From positions 201,593 to 265,592 of the forward strand of contig NW_005434662.1 in NCBI RefSeq assembly GCF_000315625.1: a stretch of 64,000 nt of DNA, written 5' to 3'. Source of the stretch: Guillardia theta CCMP2712 (Eukaryota; Cryptophyceae; Pyrenomonadales; Geminigeraceae). The translations under genes were made by a program, and so were the position numbers. The notes under the pieces were generated by a model. The model ran no database searches. It was not told the origin of the DNA and saw nothing but the letters and a program-made list of their open reading frames with translations. Of this stretch, positions 45,871-58,700 are shown piece by piece (positions within the stretch are counted from its first letter, which is position 1; each line of letters opens with the position of its first letter).

Positions 45871-46623
45871 CAGTACGCCACTACGGTACGGTACGCCGGT
45901 ACGGTACGGCGTAGTCCTCGCAGCCTGGCAGATTGTTTTACAGTTAAGTTACTTATATTAGTCCGACCCGGTAAAAAAAAGGTCAAAACGTTAACTTCAG
46001 GGTGGTGATGGATTTGCGTACAGCCTGAGGAGCAGTAGTGGTAGGAGGGTGTTCGCGAGGGGCGTCCCAGCACAGGAACTGACTGGTATGACAGTTGACA
46101 GGATGGGATATGACAGGAGATACTAGTGGCCGGAAGAGCTCAGTATGGAAGGATGCAAGGAGGATTACAAGAGAAGTGAGTCAGAGTGCAAGGAAAGCAG
46201 GAAGGTGCAGAATCTTGAAGTAGAAAGCGACGATTACAACATCAGAGGATGAGAGAGGACAATGAAGCAGGGACGTACGACTTTAATTTATCTAGAGTTA
46301 GTTGTATGACCGACGCAGTCGACAACCAGGGGGAGCAAATGCGGGATTGACCTTTTGATTGGCAGGAGCTGACGGTGCTTTTGAATGTTTGAAGGGGACA
46401 CGATGGTTCGATACACATTCACATCTACGTTTCTATACCCGGTTATCATTCCGCCACCCTGACAGGTTGCCATCACTTCAAGGAGCTGTTTTGAAGATTG
46501 GGCACGCGAGAAAAAATATAGCGCTAGTCCATTGCACATCGCCTGCAAGTTGTATGCTAGTTGGAAGGCTTTAGCCAGCAGCAGCTCGACGAACTTCCTG
46601 TGGACTTTGATCCGCAAGTTACA

Positions 46624-49600
46624 ATGCCCAAGAATGAGGACAAGCGAATGACGTCGAACAAGAGCCCAGAGATGAGCGATCGCTTTGATTCAGACGATTC
46701 AGATGACGGCGATCTTATTATCAAGGTGAGGGAGAAGCTGAAAGATCACCGCAAGAAGACTGCAGACGATGCGTTCTTTGTCAGTCTGCTCAGCAAGTAC
46801 AGCGTTGCAGCATCTCCGTCTAACGAGAGCAATCGCGACCTGCCGTACGTTGTGATGTTGGAATTCGACTTCTGACACGTAGGGTTCAGATTTTGGGGGC
46901 CAGGGATCCACTTTTCGTTCAACCAGATTAGTCGAGAACTTAGAGTATCCGCTGTCCTTGACCCTCCCCATGGACCAGGTAGCCCTCGTTGACCTCCAGT
47001 CCCACCTCTCAGACCTTCTCAGGTCCCCGCAGCGGCATAGTGAGAGGAGATGTGGTCGTGAGGACCTCGAAGACGAATGTGGATTACTCTCAAGAGCCGA
47101 GGACGATTTTTCAAGAAATGCTGGGAGAGTATGGGACCAAGGTGTGACTTTTGACCTCCTTGGTCTGGAGCTTCTGCTGACTGCTCTGCAAGATCCTGGT
47201 CACATTCGTCAGGACCAGCAACGTTTCGTACAAGTTTGACGTGCTCCTGACAAGGTCGTACTTCAACGACCAGATAGTCTCCAGCTCCATGTCAAACCAC
47301 GGAGTGCTCACTATTACGTTTGTCACCGGGAGGAATTTTCAGTGGGATGGGCCGTCAGCATGCCGCGTCTGCGCGCTCGATGGGGAGTGTCAGGACCCCC
47401 AGACGACGGAGTTTGCCAGCCATGACGAGGAAGAAAACGCTCGGTGGAACAGCAACGTCTACGTTCCCATCACAGACTTCAAGAGTCAGACCATCACCAT
47501 CACCGTGTTCTCAAAGAGCATCGTCAACAGCACGGCAACCTCAGACCAAGCTTCCCTCAAGCTTCGGGTCCCGACTCTCGTCTCAGGGTGGAACGAGACG
47601 ACGGATCACTGGTTCAACCTCTATCGGCTGGGTCAGGGTACCGTAGTACCCAGCTTCTCAGGCTTTGCCGATGAAGAGGGAGAGGAAAGTGTGCCGCAGG
47701 TAAGGCTGAAACTGAACTGGACTTCTGTAGCAAATGTGGAAGACCTGAACCTGGCGATTCACAACGCCAAGATCAAGGATAGGACGCGGCTGGAACGAGT
47801 GAGAACCTTGAGGGCTGCAGCTGCAGACTCGAGACGGCTGATGGACAGCACCTTCCTGGGCTCGGTCGATGGACTTGGGGAGGAGATGGAGGTCAATTTC
47901 ACGAGCATGCGACCAATCTTCGTCTACTGCAGGCGAGCCAACGTGAAGCAGCTCGCGCAGCTCCTGCATCATGCCCCTTCTAGGATCCTCCACATGCGGG
48001 ATGAGGCGGGGCATACCCCCCTGCACATCGTCTGCATGAACGAGGATCGTGAAGCCCGCGCCATGGCCAACCTTATTCTCGAGAAGGACAAGAGCGTCGT
48101 GCTGGTGACGCAACTCCCTTTGTACTTCCGTTCCTCTGACTCCTTCGCGTCCTGCAGCTCAAGGACAACCTGGGCCAGACCCCTCTGCATCTTGGTGCGT
48201 TCTTCACCTCTCCTCCAGCTCCCTCCATTTTGTGACAGACTTGGCAGCTTGTCAAAATGTGGGGCCGGCGACGGAAAGAAGCTCCCAGCTCTCCGACACA
48301 GAAGCAGGAAATGTCCTCCACCTTGTCCGGCTCATCCTCAGTATCAACCCAGAGGCTGTAGCAGTGGAGGACTGCGATGGTCTTCTCCCCCTTGACTTTG
48401 CGGTTCACAACCCGCACAAGGATGCGTACAAGGCTGTGGTGGAGTTGCTGTCCGCAAAGAAGGACCTGAGCTTTGCTGAGGTCAGTCCTCCAGTTTTTGT
48501 CGTCCCCCTACTCCCTTCCCTCCCTTCCCTCCCTTCCATCCCTTCCCTCCCTCACATCCTGCTCCCTTCCCCCCCCCCCCTCCTTTCTCCCCTGCATTTC
48601 CTCTTCCCTCCCCCCCTCCCGTTCTTCTTGTCTTGTCGCCTCGCTCTTGACAGCCTCTACCTTCAGATCCTAACGATTGACCTTCACGCTGTCTGGAGCA
48701 AGATGAGCTCCTGGAACATCTCCACTCTCTTCGGGGGTTTCCAATCCTCCCACCAGCACGCCCTCCTCTGCCACCAACTCCCCGACGGCGTCGAGAGCAT
48801 TGAGAAAGACTCTCGCTATGGCAGGCTCGCGAAGTTCGACAGCTCCAACGTCTCGCTCTTCAACACTTCCACCCTCACCCTAGCCATCTGCTTCAACGCC
48901 TTTGCTAGTCTCACGGTAGACAGGAAGTGCCGCTCGGTCCAGGGGCAGGTCAAGGACCTCCAGGAGGCGACGGAGACGACGGCCAAGGTCATTCGCATCG
49001 ACCATGACTTCAACATCAGCGACCAGAATCAAGCGGTAGCTCACGCCTTCAGCTCCGGCCTCCTCTCCGAGAACATCTCGACCTCCGTCCTCCTCTCGCT
49101 CTCCATGGCCTACCCCATGCTCCTCCCCAGGATTGACCAGCTCGGAGACGCGCAGACTCCCTCCTTCCACACGTGCGTGACGGACCAACTGGACAAGGAC
49201 GTGAAGCGGATGACGTACAAGGTCGCCGACGCCCTCGCATCCTTCCAGCGCCTGCCCATCCACATCGCCTGCAGGAACCCCTCGAGCCACGTACACCGCG
49301 TCCTTCCCGTCCTGCTGGAGCACCAGCAGGACGGAGCCTCTGTGCCCAACTGGGACAGGCAGTTGGCACTGCACGACGCGTGCCAGAACGAGGTGGAGTC
49401 GGTGGTGGGGGTGGTGAAGTTTCTCATAGCAAGAAACCCGGAGGCATGCAGGTGGAAGGACGTCAGAGACTGCCTCCCCTCCACTTCGCCGCCGCAAACT
49501 CCAACCCCAAGGCCAAGGAGATAGTGGCGATGCTGCTGGAGCAGTACCCCGAGGGCATCTACGTCACGGACGGGATGAAGATGCGTCCTATCGACTACGC

Positions 49601-51082
49601 GCTGCGGAGCAAGAGCAAGAGCGCTGGCAAGGTCGTGAGCCTGCTGCTGGAGGCCGACACGGAGTCGATGTGGAGGCTCAACAAGCACGGGCAGAGCATC
49701 CTGCACCAGGCGATCATCAGCATCTTTCTGTCCTCGACCAACACGCGCATGCGGCTCTCGAGCGAGAACAGGTCGAAGATGCTCGAGATCTTCTTTGAGT
49801 ACGACGAGGACTCGTCCGGTCGCCTCGAGCTCCCCGAGATCATCCAGGCGATCCACCAGCTGGGCCATGACGCGTCCGACGAGCAGATCACGAGGATGGT
49901 GCAGGAGGTCGACACAGACGGTGAGGGAGGAGCGGAGGAGGAGAGAGTGACCCCTCCTGCCCCTTTGCTCCCGCTCGTCAGCCTTGTCAGCCTTCCTTCT
50001 CTCGCCATTTCCTCTCCCTCGATCTCTTTGCGCTGCTGCCCTTGACACCTCTCTCCTCTCTCCTCTCTCCTCTCCCCCACACCTTTCTCGCTTCTCCTTC
50101 CTGACTTCCCACTCTCCCCTTCTCTGACTTCTTTCTCACTCCCACCTCTCCTCTCCCCCGCCTCTCTGTCCTCCGACCCCACCATCTCCGTCCCTCCTTT
50201 CTCTCCTTCCCTCTCCCCGTTTCTCCAATTCTCACCTCTCCTCCCGTCCTCCTCCCCCACGCACGTCCTCTCCATCACATCTGACTGCTTCTTCAGGCAA
50301 CCTGGAGCTGGACTTCCCAGAGTTCATCAACCTTGTGGGGGGGAGGAGAAGGTGACTGGCTGGTACTGACTTGACCTCTAGATTGAAACTTATTTCATCT
50401 CCACTCATTCCGACGACCCTCTCGAGGTATTCATCGTCAGCTGCTAATGCTCCTCCTCCTCCTCCCCCCCCCCCCCCCCCCCCCTGCCCCTCCTACCCCC
50501 TCCTACCTCCTCATCCTGATCTTGCCGCCCCTCCCTCCACTTACATCTCTATCCCCTCTCTCCACCTTTCCTCCCTCCCACCTTCTCTCGACCACCTTCT
50601 CTCCACGCTCTCTCGATCTTCTCTCCACCTTCTCTCCATCTTCTCTCCGCCTTGTCCACCTGGTAACTCACGATCATGGCAGGATTCGGAGTTTCAGATG
50701 GAGAATTTGTTCAAGTTGACCGAGAGCATCGGGAATGTTTCTCATCACATTAGCGTCATAGAGGCAATTCTTCATCACAGGTTTCAAGAAATTTTCGTCT
50801 TTTCCTTCCTTTCATTGCCTCCTCTGTTGAAGACAGATTCTCCTACCCTACCCTGCCCTGCCCTCCCTTGCCTTGTACTGTCCTGACCCTCCTTCTCCAA
50901 CCTTCCCGCTTCCTCCTCTTACTTCCTGTGCTCGTCCTCCAGCGCCAAGATCCCTTTCGAGCAACTCCCGGGCTTGATCAAGCCCTACAAACTTGAGCCC
51001 AAGTGCAGCCCCCTCGCTGCCATCCCCGACAATTTTGGGAGGATCCCTCTCTTCTATGCTGCTAGCTCTAGGTTTTCCAGCC

Positions 51083-51115
<33 letters not shown>

Positions 51116-54100
51116 CTCCTCCTCCTCCTCCTCCTTCTCCTTCCACGGCTGCTGCTCGCCCCGCTTCTCCACCTTTCTCCTTTGCCTCCCTGCTAGTCTT
51201 TCTCGCTCCTCCATCTGCTCTTTACTCCTGCTGCTCCACAGAGCGTCGGAGTCAGAGAAAGTCGTCAAGCTTCTCATCGATCACTTTGCCGCTGGGCTTC
51301 TCTGGCAAGACATCGGAGGAGACAGCTCTTTGCACTATGCTGCTGCCGTTCAGAGCGTTCCTTCAGTCCGCACGATCATGCTCGCCAGCAGCACCAGGGG
51401 CGTCTCCCCTCAGCTCTGCCGCAATGCACTGGGCAAGACGCCGCTAGAGCTGACCCACAGCCTTACCATCCGCTCCCTTCTCACCAGAGACAGGAGCAGG
51501 TTCCTCGGGTCGAAGAGGATGAAGCTGTTCCTGTCTACAACAGTCCTGTTCTTCGTTCTCACCCTCGTCCTCGCCAACAGCTACCTGCAGTACGGCGTCT
51601 TCTACCCTGTTTGTGATGCAGAGGAGGCGATCGCTCGGCTGACTTTTCTTTCAGGTGACCTTTGCTGCCGTCCTCTACGGAGTAGGAGCCTTCTTGTCCG
51701 TCGTCTACTTCGTCTACCTGCACTCGGCCAACGAGGAGCTGAAGAGGAGCGAGGACATCATCGTGCTCTTCAAGCGCCTGGAGCTGTACAGCCTGATGTT
51801 CCCTCTCCTCATGCTCTCCGTGCTCGCCGCCATCCACATCGAGCACAATCGAGGGCAGGTGAGCGAGTACTTCTGGTCACTCTTCCTCCTCCTCCTCTTC
51901 GTCGCGAGCTGCTCCGCCGTCTCCTTGGAGATCTCCCTCCTGCACGCTATTCCCATCCCCAACTTCCTCCGCGTCCTCGAGGCTCTCATCGTCTTCATTC
52001 TCCGCTTCATGGAGATCTCTTCCCGCGTCACCATTTTCGGCCTCGTCCTCTTCGAGTATACCATCTGCCCCTGCGGCTCCTCGAGCTACAAGTCGCTTCA
52101 GGACTGCTACTGCTACACTAACATCCTGACCCCGCTGTTGCTGGTATGTCTCATCTATCCATCCCTGCTCTCTCCTGCCCCTCCTGCCCCTCCTGCCCCT
52201 CCTTCCCTTCCTGCCCCTCCTGCCCCTCCTTTCTCCTTCTTCATCATCCTCTTCTCCTTGCGCATCCTTCTCCATCCTGATTTGATGTCTTCTTCTTCCT
52301 TCTTTCATCCTCCCCTCTCCCCCTTCCCCCCCTACTAGAGGATATTAGGAATAGATTCAAACAGGATTGAAAGACTAAAGTGGGTGTCAAGAATATCGTT
52401 TTTCTCCTTTATTGAATATGAACAGGCTCCTCCCGCACTTCATCTGACTGCTCCCACAAGGTCTTCGAGGCTCTATTGCAGATGTACATCTGGTTCGGAA
52501 TAGAGAACCCCTCCTCCAAGTACAAGAAGGACACCCTCCCTCCCTCCTCCTCCCGGGAGATCCTCCGAGGTTTCTTAAATCTCCTCATCATCCAGAAGGG
52601 CAGGCTCGTCGGCACCAACTTCTCCCGCTACTTCGGCTACAGCAGAATCTCTTCCGCTGCCATCGTCGGCGAGGTCCTGCTCCCAGACGTCAAGCTCATC
52701 CTCATCGTGCGCTCAATCCTTCACTTCGGCCTCCTCCTCCTCCTCCGTGTCAGCGACGGGACCAAAGAGCTCATGGTCGCTTCCAAAGTCCCCAACTTAC
52801 ATCTAGAAGCGGAGAGGTCCATCTTCGAGATGTAATGCTGACCCTCTTCAATTCTCCTTTCCTCTCTCCTTGTCTTCCTTCACTACATCCTCTCTTTGAT
52901 TTCTTTCCTCCGGCCCTCGCCCTCCTCCAACTTCTCCTCTCTCCCCCTGATCTCTTTTTATTCAACTCGCCTTTCCCTTCCTGCTCCTGCTATTTCTTGT
53001 CTATTCCTCCTCTGCTCTCCTCTGCTCTCCTCTGCTCTCCTCTGCTCTCCTCTGCTCCTCCTCTCCTCTTCTCCTGCTCATGACACCACCATCAGGTGCA
53101 TCTACTTCGTCGCCTTCAGCAGCGTTCTCCAGTGGATCGTGCTGTTCGCACGCATTTGGATCTGGAACCGCATCATCTCAAGGACGAGGGTCCACGAGTC
53201 GCAGGAGAAGAGCGAAGACAAAGGCACAGCCTACGATAACGCCAGTCTCAAGTCGCTCGTCAACCGAAGGGACCCGCGATCCCTCAAGATCATCCGCAGC
53301 TTCCGGAAGGAAACGATCATGAAGAAGCGAGGCTCGATCTCCAGATTCAGCGACTACTCCTCCGTCAATGGCAGCTGGTGTTCTGCCCGCAACGACTCGC
53401 TGCGCAAGAGCGAAAGCTCGTCCTTCTCCGACGGCCTCGAGTCTTACAACGTCTTGGTCGCCATGAAGAAGCGCCACGGCATTGAGGAGAAGAACAACCC
53501 TGTTCCAGGGAGGGACGCGGGTTCAGCTGATGTAGAGCTGGACAACAAGGGACAGGAGGGGGGGACGAAGGCAGCGCTGAAGCTGAACGGACACAGGGAG
53601 GACGGGGAGAAGGAGCCGAGCAAGAGCGACGGCGATGGCAAGATACGGGATGAGACGGAAGAGGAGGAGATGGTGAAGGCGGGGATGGAGGGGATGGGAG
53701 AGGCAAGGAAAGTGCTGGGGCTGAACGTGGCAGGTGAAGACTTGGAACAGAACCTGAGCAACAACACCAGCTATCATGACGACGAGATACAGCCGGCGGC
53801 AACACCAGCAGCAGCAGCGGCAGAGGAGGAGGATGCAGAAGGGGAGGAGGAGAAACTCATGCCGCCGGGGCTGAACGGACTCGAAGACTCTGATGGAGTG
53901 ATTGGAATTGGATCCCGCAAGGAAGAGCCGGGCGAGGACAAGCCTGAGGCCCCTGCTGCTGCCCGTCAGCCGAGGGGCAGGCGATCGGCCGTCCCAAAGA
54001 AGCGAGGAGAAAAGAGATTGGGAAATAGCGGCACTGCAAATGATGTTTTCCATGGCGAGGCGACTGCCATGAAGCTGAATTCCGTGGAGGAGAGAGTAGG

Positions 54101-54716
54101 GAGGGGCAACGGAGTGCCTAAGAGGAAACAGGTAAGAAAGGCAGGCTCCTCCTCCGCTTTCTCTCCCCTTGAGCCGAACAGGAGCAAGCAGGAACCTCCT
54201 GCTCAAGACGACGAAGAATCGAGCACGTTGCTCAAGACTGTGACGAGGGCAAAGCATTCTCACAGCAGGCGATCTAGAGGAAACAAGGTTGACCCCAAGG
54301 TCATTCCCTTCATCTCGCAGACGCCGTCGCTAAGGGTTCAGCGGATCCTTCATCCCGATGTGACTGAGCTGGGAGACAGCCCGGCCTCCGGCCCATCGAC
54401 ATCTCGAGTCGTCGAAAGAAGATCCAGCCTGTTAGGTGAAGCTGCAGGGACGATGAACGGGACGGCGGATCTAGTGTTGGCTGTGGTTGGGAACGGAGGC
54501 GCGAAGCTCAAAGCATCTGCCGATGGCAAGGAAATCCTCCCTGACAGAGCAGGGAGTACCGCGCAAGGTCATCGCAGTTTGACTCGAGACATCAGCAGGA
54601 GGAGGAAGAAGCTGCTGGAAATGTTCCCTGAGTCTTCCTTTGTGCGCTCCGTGGTCTCCAAAGGCAACAACCTTGACCCAAGCGTACCGAAGACCAAGTA
54701 CTACATGCTGGCATGA
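46624..54716 (+). CDS. C2 - ankyrin - EF-hand - XKR/scramblase-like multi-pass membrane protein
   Basis: ATG 46624 starts an acidic N-terminus. A C2-like beta-sandwich follows ('HGVLTITFVTGRNFQWDG', 'NARWNSNVYVPITDFKSQT', 'LVSGWNETTDHWFNLYRLG'). Ankyrin repeats come next ('RDEAGHTPLHIVCMNEDRE', 'DNLGQTPLHL', 'LPIHIACRNPSSH', 'LPPLHFAAANSNPKAKEI'). Then a pair of EF-hands: 'FFEYDEDSSGRLELPEIIQA' is complete, and 'EVDTDG' + 'NLELDFPEF' is split by a 376-nt intron. From about 51520 there are eight or more membrane helices, such as 'FLSTTVLFFVLTLVLANSY', 'FAAVLYGVGAFLSVVYFVYL' and 'YFWSLFLLLLFVASCSAVSL'. 'VFEALLQMYIWFGI' resembles the FEALPQLxLQ motif of XK-related lipid scramblases. A tail of about 500 residues (53200-54716) is charged and probably disordered. 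The ankyrin part needs a frame change near 49450. The XKR assignment is tentative; the domain order is well supported. Confidence 0.72.
49918..50296 (+). other. long pyrimidine-rich intron splitting the second EF-hand
   Basis: The donor follows GACACAGACG. The acceptor, before GCAACCTGGAGCTGG, restores the EF-hand loop D-T-D-G-N-L-E-L. The intron is about 376 nt and over most of its length almost pure C/T on the sense strand. Confidence 0.65.
50458..50660 (+). repeat. poly-C and CTCC-type tract in intron
   Basis: A run of about 18-20 C (50465-50484) within CTCCTCC repeats is followed by TCTCCACC- and TTCTCTCC-type repeats. It lies in an intron of the scramblase-like gene. Confidence 0.75.
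51081..51145 (+). repeat. CTG/CTC triplet repeat in intron
   Basis: About eleven CTG units pass into CCT/CTC triplets, inside the intron that interrupts the last ankyrin repeats (donor near 51070, acceptor near 51239). Confidence 0.75.
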
Positions 54717-55036
54717 TGCAATTAAAGTTTCAATGTGTTTGCACATGTTTGGAATTCTCAGACTTAGGTTGTCGTTATGATATATTGCCCCTCTATTCTC
54801 CGATTTCAGTGTGCAGCAAGTTTGTAGCTATGAGGTGAGACTAGAGAATCGTTGAGCGAAGGTGACGTAGATGGCAATCAATTTCTTTACAGTTGATCTG
54901 CTCTACAAAGAATCAAAAAGAAAATGTACCCTGTGACATTGGTCGAAGGGTTAACGAGTTTGTATCTTCAACTCATGAGCGTCTTCTACATACCCTTCTT
55001 CTCATTCACACCTCCCCTGTCCTTGTCCTTGTCCTT

Positions 55037-55086
<50 letters not shown>

Positions 55087-55695
55087 CCTCGTCGTCTTTT
55101 CCTGTCTGTTTGTTGGGTTCTTCCCCTTCACTCCCTTTCTTCAGATGAAGTTTGACCGATGTAACGGTAAACAACGGCGAATGAATAGGCACACTGACGG
55201 GTAGGGTAGTCATAGGATGTATTTGAAGGGTGGGGTATGTTATATTGAGGGGGTGTTTGATAAGTTAAAACATCAATCAATCCACGGGTGGTGCCATTAT
55301 ACTGAGGGGTAGGGTTGTAAAAGACGGTAGGGTAGTAGGGTGGTTCCTACGAACGAAAGGGCAGGCGATGGCGAACGGGGTACGGAGCGGAGCGGAGCGG
55401 AGAGGAGAGGCGAGGAGGGACAAGGAAAGGCGAAGGGCATGTAACAGAGGTGACAAGTTAAGAGGCGATGAGGGAAGAGGAGAAGCTAGTGGAGATCAGG
55501 AAGGGAAGGGAAGGGAAAAGGAAAGAGATAGGATCTGATAGCGGTAAGGAGAGTTCTCGTCCGCTGACAACCTTTCCAGGCATGATTGAGGGAACCATTG
55601 GTCACTGACCAGAACAAAATAACCTAGTTGCTGTTGTGGAGGTCACATCTTGCAGTAGAGCTTGCAAAGATGTAAGCTGTGCATTCTTCCCGAGC
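54717..55695. repeat. intergenic region with hexamer array and G-run island 5
   Basis: This lies between the two large membrane-protein genes. A hexamer array, CTTGTC changing to CTCGTC, spans about 55017-55090. A G-run island (GGGTAGGGTAG, GGTGGGGTA, GAGGGGTAGGG, GGTAGGGTAGTAGGG) spans 55199-55350. A short GGAGC pentamer array lies at 55384-55410. No gene is seen. Confidence 0.6.
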
Positions 55696-55702
55696 TGCCC
55701 TT

Positions 55703-58700
55703 ATGTTTTGTTCCAGGGCGTCCATGACACCCAAAGAGATGTTTTTGGGTGCCATGGATCAGGTAGACAAGGTCTTGGAGAACGTCTACTTCAACTGGCT
55801 CTTGCTCGGTACTACTCGTCCTCTCATCTTCTGTTCTCAACGTCCCCGAGCTTGTCTCATGCAAGCGCGACGCAACTGTCCCCTCAGACTCGCATCTGTT
55901 TTTCTTCCAGGAGCTGACTGTTAGCTCAGGAGCAACATCCTTTCATATGATTTTGCAGAGCATGAGGTTCCTTTCTCAAGATCCTCTTTCTTCTATCTCT
56001 GCCCTTCAGGACAAGTTCGACTACTACATGATATGGGTGTACACGGGGATTATGTGCCTTCGCATCTGGGGCAAGGGGTTGATCTTGCATCCCACAAGTT
56101 TCCTGAGGACAGGGTGGTGTTACCTGGACCTGTTGGTCGTGGTCTGTGCCTGGCTAGATCGTGTGTACCATTTTGGAAATGTCATGTTCTTCATGGTGAG
56201 ACGACGCGGCATTGCCGTCTCGAGTCGTTACCGCCTTGACCTATGTCGCAGGTTCTGAGAATCCTGAAGCTTGCAGCGGAGTCAAACCTCGTGCTGTTCT
56301 CTCCGCTGAGGGTGATCACTCGGACGCTGCTGATCGGCATCCCGAGGGTGATGGTTGTCTTCGGTATCCTCTTGTTCGCCATGGTTTTCTTTGGCATCCT
56401 GGCAGTATCCCTCATCGGCAACACCGGAGACTTTCACAACCGGTGCGGCATCTCTTTCTGCCAGCAAGTGGACGCGACAGGGAAGTGTCTATTGGAGTCA
56501 TGGCAGGCCATCGTCCCCGCGTACATCTGCCGCCAGGACAAGGATCCCATCGCCAACCCGCAGGGAACCTGTCCTCCGACCCTCGTCGGCAGCCCCATGA
56601 AGCTCAACTCGCCTGCTACCAACACTGAGTCTGTTGGATCAGTGCTGGAGGCGACCAAGTCAACTGTGCGATGTCTGGGCCCGGACCTGCAGCTGGGAAA
56701 GCTTGACCAGGAAACGTTTGCAAGGTTTGAGGGGTTTCCTCCCTTCACTGAATACGTTCCTGTCAACTACACCCAGTGGCCGGCAGTGACAGATCTGAAC
56801 TGGGACAGTTTGAAAGCTGCGTCCATCCCGATGTTCGCGACCTTTTACAAGACCGCCTGGGTTCAGTTCTCGGACTACTCCAGTCAAAGCACGAGTGGAT
56901 TCATCGTGATCGCCTTCATCGGGCTCATCATTCTCATCTCATACTACCTGCTCAACCTTACCATCGCGATCATGAACCTTAACTTCTCCGATGAGATGAC
57001 CAAGGAGAATGCCTTCCTTGAAGCATCCAAGTCCTCAGAACCGCAAGAGGTCTTCTAGTCTTGTCCTCTTGGCTTCTATTTTGACTTGATGCTCTTCGGC
57101 AGGGAGGAGCAGACGACGATGACGGGGAGGAGGAGGAGGAGGATGATGATGATGACGAGCAGGATTTGACTAACTTATCGGGACCTCGGCAGGATCTCCT
57201 CGCCGCCTACAGCGGCGACGAGTATCCATGCTGCGGCTATGCCTCGTTTCCCATCTACTACCTTGAGGGACCGATAGGGGCAGGGCTTGATGCTGCCGGG
57301 AATTTCATAGCTGGGAAGATCAAAATCCTTGGGAAGATCAAGGGCCCAGTGTACTCGGCCAAGCTCGCTGTCTGGAGCTGCTTCAGGACTTGCTGCGCGA
57401 GCTTCAACAAGTTCTCCATCTACCTCGTCATCCCCGAGGCCGAAGGCCTGCAGACTCCCTTCATCAAGATCTGCTACATCCTCATGTTCGCCTACCTCTG
57501 CACCCTCGCGGCCCAGAACGACACGATCAACCAGTAGCCCTCCCCTCTTCTCTCCCCCAGCTCGCACTCACCTCAACCGGCAGGTACAAGTGCGGGTGCA
57601 AGCAGATTGACGACTTGTCACTTGCCGATCGATGCGCCATCGGCCCTAAGGTGCTGGACTTCCGTTGGGACGCCTGTTGTAACGATGAGATTGTTGGCTG
57701 CAGGGCCCGAAGGATCTAGAGTGCAAGGCCGGCTTCACTTGCCATGGCGGATACTGCACGACAGAGTGGTCAGGAGAAGCTTGTGTAAATCCATGGGACA
57801 ACCCTCGGCTGCAGGCAACTCTACTTCTTCCTCCTCCACTTGCTCCTTCTCGGCTTCACCATTCTATCCCCTCCCTACTTGTCGCTTCTTCCTGTCCTCT
57901 CTCTTTCCTGCTTTCTTCATTGTTCTCGTTCATTCCTCCCTCCTCCCTCCTCCCTCCCCGCTTCTGTCTCTCTCCCTGCCTGCCTGCCTTGATGCCTTCC
58001 TGCCTTCCTTCCTTCCTGCCTTCCTTCCGTACAGTCTCCTTCCCATCCACCTCGTCTCTTCTTGCTCAATCTCGTGGCCAGACTATCCCGAGCATGACAG
58101 CTGCTGCTGCTGACTGGACAAGTCGGAGGACATCGTGGTGCAACTACAGCACCATGTTGCACTACGTGATGCTGGGATGGGCCGGCTTCTTCCTGTTTGA
58201 GACCATCGTGACCTATGTCGGGCACCAGGCACGTGAAGCATCAGGTGGTTGGGAGGATGACAGTCGTTGGCAGGGGCCGATGAATTTCCTTACGGTGAAG
58301 AGAAAAGTTCCGGAGAAGAAAGGATCGAAGAAGATGGTCGACAAGGTTCGTGGAGGGAGGATTGATGATAACATGGATTGAGATGAGAAATGATGGTGAT
58401 GGTGATGGTGATGGTGATGGTGATGGTGATGGTGATGGTCGTGTTCTTGTTGGTAATGATGATCATGATGATCAGTGTCGGTGGTGATTGAGATGATGAA
58501 ATCGATGGAGATGATGATTATTGCAGACATATCCCAACGTGACCAACATCTTGGATGCGGTTTGCAATCTTGTTACCGTCATCGGCATCTTGTTGACAGA
58601 ACTCAACACAAAAACACAAGTGCGGCTTTTTTCTGCTCTTGCTCCTGCTCTATCCTTCGTGCAACCATTCCTGCTCTTGGAACTATCGTCCTGCTCCAGC

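Noticed and set aside
48880-50048. Long minus-strand open frames opposite the ankyrin region
   Set aside because: High GC at third positions of the + strand gene removes stops on the other strand. The translations show no domain.
55017-55090. CRISPR-like repeat array
   Set aside because: It is a simple hexamer array with no spacers, in a eukaryotic genome.
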